Assembly: GCA_008364785.1 (NCBI GenBank)
Contig: VTTJ01000003.1
Coordinates: forward strand, 40,544 to 104,543
Length of the DNA: 64,000 nt
DNA from: Bacillus sp. BGMRC 2118
Lineage (GTDB): Bacteria > Bacillota > Bacilli > Bacillales > SA4
Direction: 5' to 3'
Shown here: piece by piece, positions 29,321-38,100 of the stretch
Layout: every line of letters starts with the position of its first letter
Position numbering within the stretch: position 1 is the stretch's first letter
Translations under genes and position numbers: made by a program
The notes under the pieces: model-generated
What the model was told of the DNA's origin: nothing
Database searches by the model: none
Seen by the model: the letters and a program-made list of their open reading frames with translations, nothing else

Positions 29321-31405
29321 ATGAGCAGAATCCAAAACAGAAAACAAATATCCACTTCCCTTCTTCAAACGTTTAAATCAATGAAGCTTCTTTATAAACT
29401 AGCAATCGTCTTAGTTGTACTTTTTTTCGTAGGACTCCTCCTCCTCAATATTCTCATCCAGGTTTCTGATGTTAGTAAGCTTGAACATCCTGAACCAGTG
29501 CCAACATTAATCTTTGATAAAGATGGAGAAATTGCCAGTTCAATTTCAAACTCAAAAATTGAAGGAGTTCAGTTAGAGCAACTATCACCACATCTCATTC
29601 ATGCTGTTATTGCCACAGAGGATCAACGCTTTTACAAGCATAGCGGATTGAACTACTTCGGAATTGCGCGTGCTCTATTTAATAACCTGACAAGTGGTGA
29701 AATCGTCGCAGGCGGCAGTACCATTACCCAACAACTTGCTAAAAATGCATTTTTAACTCATGAGCAAACGTACTCGAGAAAAATAAAAGAAGTGTTGATT
29801 ACGAAGAAAATAGAACGATCCTATACAAAAGACGAAATACTAGAAAGATATTTAAATCAGATTTATTTTGGCGAAGGTTCCTGGGGCATTGGCCGGGCAT
29901 CTCATGTGTACTTTGGGAAAACTCCTGCAGAACTAAACATCAGTGAAGCAGCAACACTTGCAGGACTTCTAAAAGCTCCCAGTCATTATTCACCGTATAA
30001 AAACATGGAACTATCTCAAAAACGGAGGAATATCGTTCTTTCACTAATGGAGGAAGAAGGCTATATTACACACGCTGAGATGGAAAAAGCTAAAGGTGAA
30101 TCCATCGCTTTATCCCAAAAAGAGGACGAAGATTACAAAGGCCGATATCCATATTATGTTGACAGGATTTTGGAAGAAGCTAATGAGAAATACAACCTAT
30201 CAGAAACTGAAATTTTATCTGGAGGCTTACGAATTTACACTGAATTGAATCCAAGTATTCAACAGGTTGCAGAACAAGTGTATAAAGAAGAACAACATTT
30301 CCCGCAGGGTACCACTGACCAAATGGTTCAAAGTGGCTCTGTATTTATCAATCCAAAAACGGGTGGAGTTGTAGCGTTAGTTGGAGGGAGAGGTGAATTT
30401 TCTTATGGAGGCTTCAACCATGCTACAGACTTAGTTAGGCAGCCTGGATCCACAATGAAGCCACTCGCTGTGTATGCACCTGCCTTGGAAAAAGGCTATG
30501 AATTATATGATTCACTTCTGGATCGCCCCATACGCGTGGGTACGTACGAACCAAAAAATTATGACGGGCAGTATCGAGGTGAAGTTTCCATGTATGACGC
30601 TGTCGTGAATTCCTATAACATTCCCGCTGTCTGGCTATTGTATCAAGTGGGACTCGATTTAGGTGTCCAATCGGTTGAACGGTTTGGCATTCCACTTAGT
30701 GAAGAGGACCGGGTACCAGGAATTGCACTCGGTGGGATGAATGAAGGCACCTCTCCCCTTGCCATGGCTCAAGCCTTTTCTGCGTTTCCAAACGAAGGGA
30801 ACATGATGGAAGCTCATGCGATTACAAAAATAGAAAACGCAGAAGGAGAGCTCATCGCAAGCTGGAAGGAAACATCTAAGAAAGTACTGGATGAAGATGT
30901 TGCACAGAAAATGAATTATATGCTAAAAGGTGTCGTAGATAAAGGAACCGGAAAAAACGCACAAGTCGATGGTCTCGAGGTTGCCGGAAAAACAGGTACA
31001 ACCGAGGTACCATTTGAGGGTACGAACGGCGGTTCAAAGGATCACTGGTTTATCGGCTATACTCCATCTCTTGTAGGAGCTGTCTGGCTAGGCTATGACA
31101 AAACAGACGAGAGCCATTACTTAACCTCCTCCAGTAGTCAAACTGCGGCAGTTGTATTTCAAAAAATACTTGAAGGATCTAAAGACGAGATTACCGATGA
31201 AAGCTTTAATTTCACTGCAGTAGCAAAATATACAAAAGAGTATGAGAAGAAAAAGGAAGAAGAGGAAAAACAGAAAGAAAAGAAAGAGAAAAACAATAAA
31301 GGGAAAGGCAAAGGACGAGATAAAGATAAAGATAAGGAAGAGAAAAATAAAGGAAAAGGCAAGGATAAGAAGAAAGAGGACGACGAAGAAGATGAGGATG
31401 AATAA
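29321..31405 (+). CDS. Class A penicillin-binding protein (PBP1A family) with a highly charged tail
   Basis: Bifunctional peptidoglycan synthase with an N-terminal membrane anchor (about 23-45), glycosyltransferase family 51 domain (ATEDQRFYKHSG with the catalytic glutamate near 94, GGSTITQQLAKN, then a typical RKIKEVLITKKIE) and a transpeptidase domain with active-site SxxK in GSTMKPL near 377, SYN and KTGTT. The 694 residues match family size. The C-terminal about 57 residues are nearly all K, E, D, G and R and should be disordered. The ATG at 29321-29323 follows AAAGGG; an upstream in-frame GTG (29312) is part of that site. It is monocistronic with a terminator. The gene is divergent from the riboswitch operon. 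Which B. subtilis paralogue it matches is unclear. Confidence 0.92.
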   Translation: MSRIQNRKQISTSLLQTFKSMKLLYKLAIVLVVLFFVGLLLLNILIQVSDVSKLEHPEPVPTLIFDKDGEIASSISNSKIEGVQLEQLSPHLIHAVIATEDQRFYKHSGLNYFGIARALFNNLTSGEIVAGGSTITQQLAKNAFLTHEQTYSRKIKEVLITKKIERSYTKDEILERYLNQIYFGEGSWGIGRASHVYFGKTPAELNISEAATLAGLLKAPSHYSPYKNMELSQKRRNIVLSLMEEEGYITHAEMEKAKGESIALSQKEDEDYKGRYPYYVDRILEEANEKYNLSETEILSGGLRIYTELNPSIQQVAEQVYKEEQHFPQGTTDQMVQSGSVFINPKTGGVVALVGGRGEFSYGGFNHATDLVRQPGSTMKPLAVYAPALEKGYELYDSLLDRPIRVGTYEPKNYDGQYRGEVSMYDAVVNSYNIPAVWLLYQVGLDLGVQSVERFGIPLSEEDRVPGIALGGMNEGTSPLAMAQAFSAFPNEGNMMEAHAITKIENAEGELIASWKETSKKVLDEDVAQKMNYMLKGVVDKGTGKNAQVDGLEVAGKTGTTEVPFEGTNGGSKDHWFIGYTPSLVGAVWLGYDKTDESHYLTSSSSQTAAVVFQKILEGSKDEITDESFNFTAVAKYTKEYEKKKEEEEKQKEKKEKNNKGKGKGRDKDKDKEEKNKGKGKDKKKEDDEEDEDE

Positions 31406-31406
31406 A

Positions 31407-31446
31407 GAAATGGCTAGCACTCTTTACAAGTGCTAGCCATTTTTTC
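31407..31446. terminator. Bidirectional terminator between the PBP gene and the dioxygenase gene
   Basis: ATGGCTAGCACT / AGTGCTAGCCAT stem (31410-31421 with 31429-31440), followed by T5 on plus and T-rich sequence on minus. Confidence 0.85.
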
Positions 31447-31447
31447 A

Positions 31448-32230
31448 TCACCCAAACTGCCATACACTGTGACTCAAGTTCCCATAACGATAACTACGGT
31501 GAAGTAAGCTCGCTTTTTTACTCTGATCGGCTGCACCCATCGCATAGAAAATCGGAATAAAGTGCTCATTTCCATATGGCGGTACTGCAATTTCTGCTGC
31601 CGGTGCCAGCTTGTCGTATTGAAATAAAGAGTCTGTATCCCACTTCTCAATGTGCTCTGCCAACCAATTATCAAAGTCTAGAGCCCATTGATCCACACTT
31701 TCATTGCTGCTCATCATTTTTACAGCTCTTAAATTATGAACAGTACCACCACTCGCAATCACCAGGACATCTTTTTCTCTAAGTGATTGAAGGGATTGAC
31801 CAATTTTATACTGTTCTTCTGGTGTCAGGTTAGGATTAACAGACATTGATAATACTGGAATATCTGCATCCGGGTACATCTTTTTCAGAACAACCCATGC
31901 TCCATGGTCTAAGCCACGATTCGTGTCTACTTGATACGTTACACCTGCATTCTCAAACAGTTCCTCCATATCCTTAGCGGTTTCTAGATGTCCTTTTGCA
32001 GGATAGACAATGCGGTATAACGCTTCCGGAAAGCCACCAAAATCATAAATGGTGGAATAATCTGATGCTTCACTAAGCATTTGAACAGGTGATTCCCAAT
32101 GAGCTGAAAATAGGACAATTGCATTCGGCTTTGGTAATGACTTTCCTAAAGACTGTAAAAATTGTGTATACTCATTATCCTCAATCGCTAATAACGGAGC
32201 GCCGTGTGCGACAAATAAAGATGGTAACAT
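31448..32230 (-). CDS. LigB/DODA-type extradiol ring-cleavage dioxygenase family protein
   Basis: A 260-residue enzyme of the class III extradiol dioxygenase family that includes plant DOPA dioxygenase and E. coli YgiD. Metal-ligand histidines are visible as H9 (FVAHGAP) and H44 (FSAHWE). A further conserved histidine lies in RGLDHGAW (about 108), and YGNEHFIP near 224 carries the last. The natural substrate in bacteria is usually unknown; an aromatic catechol is expected. It follows an esterase gene by two bases in the same operon, with the ribosome site overlapping the esterase stop. In B. subtilis a different dioxygenase family is paired with a related esterase for quinone detoxification; a similar role is an inference. 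Confidence 0.88.
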   Translation of the reverse strand: MLPSLFVAHGAPLLAIEDNEYTQFLQSLGKSLPKPNAIVLFSAHWESPVQMLSEASDYSTIYDFGGFPEALYRIVYPAKGHLETAKDMEELFENAGVTYQVDTNRGLDHGAWVVLKKMYPDADIPVLSMSVNPNLTPEEQYKIGQSLQSLREKDVLVIASGGTVHNLRAVKMMSSNESVDQWALDFDNWLAEHIEKWDTDSLFQYDKLAPAAEIAVPPYGNEHFIPIFYAMGAADQSKKASLLHRSYRYGNLSHSVWQFG

Positions 32231-32232
32231 GA

Positions 32233-32877
32233 TTATTCCTCCTTCAACTTTTCTATCCAGTTTATAAAATCCTGTTGGTTTTGTAATGAAACCGTATGGG
32301 GTGCTTTATAGCTTCGAAACGTAACATTTGCACCTACCTGTTCAAAATACTGTTTACTCTCGACTCCCCACTCATATGGTAAGACTTGATCATACTGACC
32401 ATGAGAGATGAAAACAGATACTTCCTCTACACTTTTTTGGGTGTACTCCTCTTTAACAAAAGCAGGAATATATCCACTTAATGCAACGATTCCTTTGATT
32501 CTATTACCAAGAGCTAATGCTAAGGTTTTTGAGAGAATCGCACCTTGGCTAAATCCGAGTAAAAACAGATGTTTCGTGTCAATATTGTAGTGGTCAATAG
32601 TGTAGTCAATAAAACTAGAAAGCCTTGTAATCGACTCATCAAACACATCGCGGTGCGGTTTCCCATAACCTTCAATTGTGAAAAAGGCGTACCCAGAAGG
32701 CTGCTGGATGTGACCACGAATACTAAATAGATAAAATTGCTCTTCTAAACCCTCTACTAAAGAAAGCATGTTTTTTTCGTTGCTACCCATTCCATGCATA
32801 AGGAAAATGACAGGGTATTTTTTTAGAGGATCTATATGATTGGGTTTTCTAACTTCATATATCATTGGTGCGTTCAT
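32233..32877 (-). CDS. Phospholipase/carboxylesterase-type alpha/beta hydrolase
   Basis: An alpha/beta hydrolase of 214 residues. The nucleophile serine is in GFSQGA near 114-119, the oxyanion region in MHGMGSN near 28-34, the acid in HGQYDQVLP near 166 and the histidine in APHTVS near 196. This is the 'phospholipase/carboxylesterase' family that also contains B. subtilis MhqD. The ATG at 32875-32877 is taken, because GAGGTG lies six bases before it; a GTG at 32886 is part of that ribosome site. It is the first gene of a two-gene unit with the ring-cleavage dioxygenase, which points to detoxification of aromatic compounds. An XRE-cupin regulator is divergent to it. Confidence 0.87.
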   Translation of the reverse strand: MNAPMIYEVRKPNHIDPLKKYPVIFLMHGMGSNEKNMLSLVEGLEEQFYLFSIRGHIQQPSGYAFFTIEGYGKPHRDVFDESITRLSSFIDYTIDHYNIDTKHLFLLGFSQGAILSKTLALALGNRIKGIVALSGYIPAFVKEEYTQKSVEEVSVFISHGQYDQVLPYEWGVESKQYFEQVGANVTFRSYKAPHTVSLQNQQDFINWIEKLKEE

Positions 32878-32951
32878 GCTGTTCACCTCATTCCTTCTTA
32901 ATTACGTCCCATACTAATGAATTCAGTATTACCACTATTCACAATAGTGAT

Positions 32952-33053
32952 GTTTTCTAATATAGATATTTGTTATCTATAAGTTAACAAAATGGTGTAT
33001 AGATTGTCAATAATAAATTTGCTATTATAGAAATAAGTATTTTATTAGAAAAC
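32952..33053. promoter_or_regulatory. Divergent control region with an 11-bp inverted repeat
   Basis: GTTTTCTAATA (32952-32962) and its exact reverse complement TATTAGAAAAC (33043-33053) flank the region between the esterase and the XRE-cupin gene. The right copy is just before the XRE start, so the pair may be operators of that regulator. Confidence 0.35.
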
Positions 33054-33068
33054 TATTGAGGTGACGAA

Positions 33069-33608
33069 ATGGAGATCGGTACTAAAGTACGTGCAATACG
33101 AAATAGAAAGAAAATAACGATTGCCCAAATGTGTGAAGGAACGGGCTTATCGAAAGGATTCATCAGCAATGTTGAAAACAACAACACCTCCCCTTCAATC
33201 TCTACATTACAAACAATTGCTTCTTTTCTAGATGTTCCACTTCCTTATTTATTATTAGAAAAGAACCAGCACATGAATGTCGTTCGAAAAGAGGAACGAA
33301 CGACAACAACCTTTAACGGTTTATCCATTGAGCATTTAACCACACGTGGCGGCTTACGAACAATGATTGTAGAAGTACCACCAGGGAGTTCGATCGGTAA
33401 GCCACATGCTCACGAAGGAGAAGAATGCCACCTCGTGTTACAAGGGAAGATTTTAGCGCAACAAGGTGAAGATTCATTTTTATTAGAAGAGGGTGACTCA
33501 TTCAGTTGGAATGCCAGTGTACCTCATTATGTAAAGAACATCAGTGAAGAAAAGGCGATTATTCTCATTTCCGTTTATTCAGATGCAGAACTTCGGGATT
33601 TATTGTAG
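33069..33608 (+). CDS. XRE-family regulator with C-terminal cupin domain
   Basis: The 179-residue protein has an N-terminal helix-turn-helix (VRAIRNRKKITIAQMCEGTGLSKGFISNVENN, about 7-40) and a cupin domain (about 105-175) with the metal-ligand-like KPHAHEGEECHLVLQG and VPHYV. This class usually senses a small molecule through the cupin and controls neighbouring metabolic or transport genes. It is divergent from the esterase/dioxygenase pair and upstream of a DUF421 gene on the same strand. GAGGTGACGAA precedes the ATG. The effector is unknown; its likely targets are its divergent neighbours and itself. Confidence 0.9.
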   Translation: MEIGTKVRAIRNRKKITIAQMCEGTGLSKGFISNVENNNTSPSISTLQTIASFLDVPLPYLLLEKNQHMNVVRKEERTTTTFNGLSIEHLTTRGGLRTMIVEVPPGSSIGKPHAHEGEECHLVLQGKILAQQGEDSFLLEEGDSFSWNASVPHYVKNISEEKAIILISVYSDAELRDLL

Positions 33609-33677
33609 TTTCATATTTGTGGTAGCACTTGGAAATGCTAAAGTGTGGAAGAATACGCATTGATAGGTGGTCACTGA

Positions 33678-34370
33678 ATGGACTATATCGGACAAATTAC
33701 AATCGAACTCACAGTAGGGTTGTTGGCTTTATTAGTAGCAACAAAAATTGTAGGTAAAACACAAATCTCCCAACTCACTCCCTTTGATTTTATTTCAGCT
33801 ATCGTGTTGGGTGAATTAGTTGGGAATGCCCTTTATGATTCTAAGATTCATGTGTGGAGTATTTTATATGCAATTGGAATGTGGACGTTATTAATTTATA
33901 TCATTTTGATTCTCACACAAAAATTCAGAAATACTCGTACATTTTTAGAAGGAAATCCTTCCATTCTCGTTCGCAACGGAAAGATAGACCGAGAACAACT
34001 ACGACTTAACAAATTGGATATTAATGAACTTCAGCAATTACTTCGTCAGGAAAAAGATATCTTTTCACTCCGCGAAGTAGAATTTGCCATTCTTGAACCA
34101 AACGGTCAAATTAGTGCATTAAAGAAACCAAAATACGCATCTCCTACAATTGATGATTTCGGATTGAAGCAAAAGAAAGTATACTTGCCCATCTCCTTAG
34201 TGAACGATGGTGTCATTGACTACGATAATTTAGATACATCGGGCTATGATGAGCAGTGGCTGAGAGACCAGCTTCTGGAAAATGGAATCAACCGGGTTGA
34301 AGATGTTTTGTATGCAGATTGGATGGAGGATGAAGGATTTTATTATCAAAAGAAGGAGCGTCTTGAGTGA
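33678..34370 (+). CDS. DUF421 membrane protein (YetF/YcaP family)
   Basis: A 230-residue protein with three N-terminal membrane segments (about 5-25, 37-55, 60-82) and a cytoplasmic C-terminal part carrying two copies of the YetF-like fold. The signature GKTQISQLTPFDFISAIVLGE (about 26-46) is typical of the family, as is the RNGKI segment near 100. B. subtilis has several paralogues, some made in spores; function remains unknown. TAGGTGG precedes the ATG by a few bases. No operon partner is evident: the XRE gene ends 69 bp upstream and the marR gene begins 209 bp downstream. Confidence 0.88.
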   Translation: MDYIGQITIELTVGLLALLVATKIVGKTQISQLTPFDFISAIVLGELVGNALYDSKIHVWSILYAIGMWTLLIYIILILTQKFRNTRTFLEGNPSILVRNGKIDREQLRLNKLDINELQQLLRQEKDIFSLREVEFAILEPNGQISALKKPKYASPTIDDFGLKQKKVYLPISLVNDGVIDYDNLDTSGYDEQWLRDQLLENGINRVEDVLYADWMEDEGFYYQKKERLE

Positions 34371-34527
34371 CCATTTCACTTTAGTTGCTTCTTTTTCCAT
34401 GTAATTTATCATAATCCCCAAGTAATGAGGTATTGGTATATCTTTCACTCCCAAATTACCACTTCCTTTTTATCTATATCGTTCACATTTCTGTAACTTG
34501 TTTCCAGTTATTCACTATGTTATATTT

Positions 34528-34547
34528 TAGTTAAGATAACTTAACTA
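34528..34547. promoter_or_regulatory. Palindromic operator candidate before the marR operon
   Basis: TAGTTAAG-ATAA-CTTAACTA is a perfect 8-bp inverted repeat centred about 42 bp before the marR ATG. MarR proteins commonly autoregulate through such sites. Confidence 0.5.
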
Positions 34548-34579
34548 TTAAGTAAACTAAACATATATGAGGTGATTCA

Positions 34580-35032
34580 ATGAGTGACATCATGACTTTA
34601 TTAGAAGAGGTTCAAGTATACAAAGAAGCAGTAGAGATGGTGATGATTAAGGAGTATCAAACTGTACTTGATGAATATGAGCTAACCTCTAAACAGACTT
34701 TAGTCATTCAACATATTTTTATCAAGAAACAATTAACGATAAGTGAAGTGGCAGGCATTATTAATGCCACCAAAAGTGCAGCTAGCCAATTTATAAAAAA
34801 ACTTGAAAATAAACACTACGTTAAACGTGAAATCAACCTAGAGAACAGACGAGAAACCTTTGTCAAACTTGCGGAAAAGGGTGAAACATTTCAAACCGAA
34901 ATGTTACAAGCAAATCAGAGAATAGTGGAAAAGTTTTTTATGAACTTACCAAAGAAAGATATTGAAGACTACCATCGTGTTATTAAGAAATTATATGACA
35001 TCACACAACGGGAAATGGGGGAAATAGAATGA
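34580..35032 (+). CDS. MarR-family transcriptional regulator
   Basis: A 150-residue MarR protein with a central winged helix: LTSKQTLVIQHIFIKKQLTISEVAGIINATKSAASQFIKKLENKHYVKRE (about 34-83), followed by the wing (NLENRRETFVKLAEKG) and a C-terminal dimerisation helix. It is the first gene of a three-gene operon with a CPBP protease-family membrane protein (ATGA overlap) and a membrane protein. A perfect palindrome at 34528-34547 is a probable autoregulatory operator. The ligand is not known. GAGGTGATTCA precedes the ATG. Confidence 0.9.
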   Translation: MSDIMTLLEEVQVYKEAVEMVMIKEYQTVLDEYELTSKQTLVIQHIFIKKQLTISEVAGIINATKSAASQFIKKLENKHYVKREINLENRRETFVKLAEKGETFQTEMLQANQRIVEKFFMNLPKKDIEDYHRVIKKLYDITQREMGEIE

Positions 35033-35760
35033 TTATGGAAATTAGCTTTATCCTACTTTTCGTATTTTTAGTCACATACGAGCCAATATGGGGGTTTATC
35101 TCTACTCAAAAGTTAAAAAAGATTGTACACACCCAGGCAACAGCTCGGTTAAACTACTACAATGCTACAATGATAGGCTTATGGACTCCAACTCTATTTA
35201 TATTGGCTTTAGTTGGTATGACTCCCCTCACTTTAAAGGATATTGGATTAACAGGGATTTCGTTAAACACCACTTCCCTTGGTCCATGGTTCACATATAT
35301 AGCGATTGGACTCTTTATCTTATACTCTCTTATTCTAGTGATAAACTATATCGCTATAAAAGTGAATCTAACATATAAACAAAAAGCAATTTCAGAGATG
35401 AAAAAGCAACATCATAATGACCAATTTGGAGTGATATTCCCTAGAACACGCAAGGAAAAAACACGGTGGAAATATGTTTCTTTTACAGCTGGATTTACCG
35501 AAGAAATTATCTATCGTGGGTTCCTGATCTTTGCAATCTTGTATTTCTACCCTACTATCTCAATGTGGTTCGTTCTTGTCATTGCAGCCTTGGTATTTGG
35601 GCTAGCTCACACCTATCAAGGGATTACAGGTGTTATTCGAACAGGTTTAATAGGTTTTGTATTTGGTGCTATCTATATTGCTTTTGGGAGCATTATCCCT
35701 CTAATCCTTCTACATTTTCTTATCGATCTGGCTGGAGGAGTAGATGTAAGTGAACAATGA
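35029..35760 (+). CDS. CPBP-family intramembrane metalloprotease
   Basis: A 243-residue multi-helix membrane protein of the CAAX protease/bacteriocin-processing (Abi) family. The three catalytic motifs are present: EEIIYR (about 157-162), FGLAH (about 189-193) and HFLID near the end (about 229-233). Such proteins are prenyl-protease-like enzymes that in Bacteria act in bacteriocin self-immunity or regulated proteolysis. Its ATG overlaps the marR stop by four bases; GGGGG lies seven bases upstream, inside marR. A second ATG two codons later is possible. Substrate is unknown. Confidence 0.88.
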   Translation: MIMEISFILLFVFLVTYEPIWGFISTQKLKKIVHTQATARLNYYNATMIGLWTPTLFILALVGMTPLTLKDIGLTGISLNTTSLGPWFTYIAIGLFILYSLILVINYIAIKVNLTYKQKAISEMKKQHHNDQFGVIFPRTRKEKTRWKYVSFTAGFTEEIIYRGFLIFAILYFYPTISMWFVLVIAALVFGLAHTYQGITGVIRTGLIGFVFGAIYIAFGSIIPLILLHFLIDLAGGVDVSEQ

Positions 35761-35775
35761 TAGGAGGAGAAGATT

Positions 35776-36522
35776 ATGGAGTGGTTACTCAGCCAAAAAT
35801 GGTTGATATTTGTTGAAATCTTAATCGTAAGCTTTGGTCTATATCGAGTCGTTAACATAATTCGTGAATATAAGAATCAGGATGCATCCCTCACCTTTCA
35901 TGATAAAATTGAGAAGGTTATCGCAGCTAAAATTAAAAAAAAATTCCTACGTTCAATGGTAACGAGAGAAATCCTAATTTTTTTCTATCTATTTTCTAAA
36001 ACCAGACAGACGGACTCTACTTCTGAACACACCTTTACTTTTCATAAGGATTCTAGCTACGTCGCATTTCAAATCGCCATATTATCTGCACTTGTTCTTG
36101 AAGGAGTAGGCTTTTCGTTCCTTTTACACAACTGGAAACCTTGGGTCGCTTGGCTCCACACCATTCTTTCTGTTTATGCCATCATTTTTTTAATCAGCGA
36201 CATAAAGGCTGTTATGAGAAACCCGCTTAAACTTCAGGATAACAAAATCATGATTAGACTCGGATTTCGATATAAACTTGACATCCCCATTGCTAACATC
36301 AAGACGATACAGGATGGGAAGATTAACTATGAACATGATAAAAAGAAGAAAGACCGCTATACAGTTGCTTTACTAGAATTAGAGGAACCACATTTTGAAA
36401 TCATTTTACATGAGCCACTCGTAATAGTAGACTCACTTGGTAGAAAAAGAGAGATTCTTCATATCTTTCTTTCTATCGATAATAAGGATAGGTTTTATCG
36501 GGAGCTTAGAATGAGTAATTAA
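35776..36522 (+). CDS. Membrane protein of unknown function in the marR operon
   Basis: A 248-residue protein with an N-terminal helix (about 9-26) and two central helices (about 93-115 and 121-141). A cytosolic basic stretch (EKVIAAKIKKKFLRSMVTRE) lies between them, and a C-terminal soluble part rich in beta strands and charged residues (about 150-248) ends it. The C-terminal part has a pattern like a PH-like 'bPH' domain (RLGFRYKLDIPIANIKTIQDGKI), but this is a weak impression. AGGAGG precedes the ATG 15 bp after the protease gene. It probably works with the protease under MarR control. A terminator follows. Confidence 0.75.
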   Translation: MEWLLSQKWLIFVEILIVSFGLYRVVNIIREYKNQDASLTFHDKIEKVIAAKIKKKFLRSMVTREILIFFYLFSKTRQTDSTSEHTFTFHKDSSYVAFQIAILSALVLEGVGFSFLLHNWKPWVAWLHTILSVYAIIFLISDIKAVMRNPLKLQDNKIMIRLGFRYKLDIPIANIKTIQDGKINYEHDKKKKDRYTVALLELEEPHFEIILHEPLVIVDSLGRKREILHIFLSIDNKDRFYRELRMSN

Positions 36523-36528
36523 AGTACA

Positions 36529-36563
36529 CAAAAACGTCCAGCGCGATGCACTGGACGTTTTTA
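36529..36563. terminator. Bidirectional terminator after the marR operon
   Basis: AAAACGTCCAG / CTGGACGTTTT stem (36531-36541 with 36551-36561) between convergent genes; it may serve minJ on the minus strand as well. Confidence 0.85.
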
Positions 36564-36607
36564 TATGGCTATGTTTTATTCATCTTGGAAGATTATTGAA
36601 ACTACCA

Positions 36608-37798
36608 TTATCCAACAAACTCTTGTAATGTCTGTTTTTCATCTTGTACTAATAGAATACCTAATTCATGGTGTTCTCCGTCATAAAGTGCTCGTTGCAC
36701 GAGTCGAAGCTCTCCGTTATGATCCTTCACTTCCAGTTTAACAAATGCAGCATTTTTTTGGAGTGAATAATAAAACTCATCCACGCTATTAATACTGTTT
36801 CCATTCACTTTTGTGATGAGCTCTCCCACTTTCAACGCCATTTTTTCAGCTGGTGATTTTGGGATAATGCCTAAGATGACAAGACCTTGGTCACGACGAG
36901 AGAAAAATAAATGGTCATCATCCTGAATGCGCTGCTGCAGAGAGATGAGTTCTCTACCAATTATCGCTAGTAAAGCTACCGCGAGTCCCATCAGCGGAAT
37001 CCAGTACGCCCCGACGGTTAACAACGTCATAAAGATTCCTAATGCCATCACACGTCGTCCAGCATAGTGTGTGGCCTCACTTGGTAAACCACTACGAGTA
37101 CGTTGGAAGAAGCCGATTCCAAATGGAACTAACCATAACGCATAACCTTCTTGTCCGATGCTGATTAGCGGCCACCACGGAAACATAGATGTTACAGCTT
37201 CGCCAGGTAATAGGACAAAAACTGGAAGCAGCCATAATCGATTGGATACATGCAAGCCAATCATTCTACCTCGCTTACTTGTCTCCAAACGAGGTGAGCT
37301 ATTTCGATTTCCATCCTTCATTATGAGGAATCCCTCTGCTAGTAAAAGTAATGCGAGTAAGCTACTAAGCGTTAGCGGATTCATAGCCGCAATGTCCTCA
37401 ATCATTGTATCAATGGTCGCAACACCCGTTGATAGATGATCTGCAAACAGAGAAAGGAATAAAGTCAGTCCGATCACATATGCCGGTGACAGTAATCGTG
37501 CCTTGAAGGTCAAACCGAGCACGAGTGCAATGGATGCGATTAAGACAAGCGCTCCGAATGGTACAACCAGTCCTAAGGCAACTGTCACCAGAGACACGAT
37601 AAGCCCAGGCAGCAATCCTTGAGTCAGCATCGACTTTGTCTCACTAATCATGTCGTAAATACGAACATGGAAAAACTTCCGCTCCTGCTTCACCCGGTAC
37701 ATGCCCATCACAATCGACAAGAGAATGAAAAAGTAAAACAAAGGATGAACAAAAAAGCGGCCAATCCCCATTCCTAATTCTAGTAACCAACCATTCAT
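36608..37798 (-). CDS. minJ: Cell division topological determinant MinJ
   Basis: MinJ bridges DivIVA at the poles with MinD in Bacillus and helps place the division site. The 396-residue protein has about seven to eight hydrophobic segments in the first 280 residues and a C-terminal PDZ domain (about 305-380) with the GIIPKSPAEKMALKVGELITKVNG carboxylate-binding region. The position next to ctpB and near ftsEX and secA matches B. subtilis yvjD (minJ). GAGGTGGTGATAGAGT precedes the ATG. In B. subtilis swrA sits between minJ and ctpB; here that gap holds a periodic repeat and no gene. A small hairpin (AAAACTAG / CTAGTTTT, 37818-37841) lies upstream. Confidence 0.92.
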   Translation of the reverse strand: MNGWLLELGMGIGRFFVHPLFYFFILLSIVMGMYRVKQERKFFHVRIYDMISETKSMLTQGLLPGLIVSLVTVALGLVVPFGALVLIASIALVLGLTFKARLLSPAYVIGLTLFLSLFADHLSTGVATIDTMIEDIAAMNPLTLSSLLALLLLAEGFLIMKDGNRNSSPRLETSKRGRMIGLHVSNRLWLLPVFVLLPGEAVTSMFPWWPLISIGQEGYALWLVPFGIGFFQRTRSGLPSEATHYAGRRVMALGIFMTLLTVGAYWIPLMGLAVALLAIIGRELISLQQRIQDDDHLFFSRRDQGLVILGIIPKSPAEKMALKVGELITKVNGNSINSVDEFYYSLQKNAAFVKLEVKDHNGELRLVQRALYDGEHHELGILLVQDEKQTLQEFVG

Positions 37799-38100
37799 AC
37801 TCTATCACCACCTCTAAAACTAGTCATTCATCTGCTAGTTTTCAAATTTCCGTTAATTATTATCTCTATTTTACCAAATCCTTCTTCATTCGTAATTGTT
37901 TTTTAATGGAAAAGTGAAAAAGTACTTGAAAGTTTGATGGTTTTCGTGGTTTTTGGTTCGTTGCTTGGAAATCTGTGCTGATTTGACGGAGAGTTTAGTG
38001 GGATTTGGCTAGTATTTTGATGTGAGGTGATAGATTTGAGTGGGAGTGCTCTCATTTTGAGGTGGTATTGGTGTTTCCCGGGAAGGTCTGGGCAATTTTA
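37799..38100. other. Intergenic stretch between minJ and the GGCGA repeat array
   Basis: No gene is seen. It contains the inverted repeat AAAACTAG...CTAGTTTT just upstream of minJ and several TTTTG/GTTTG-rich runs. Confidence 0.4.
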
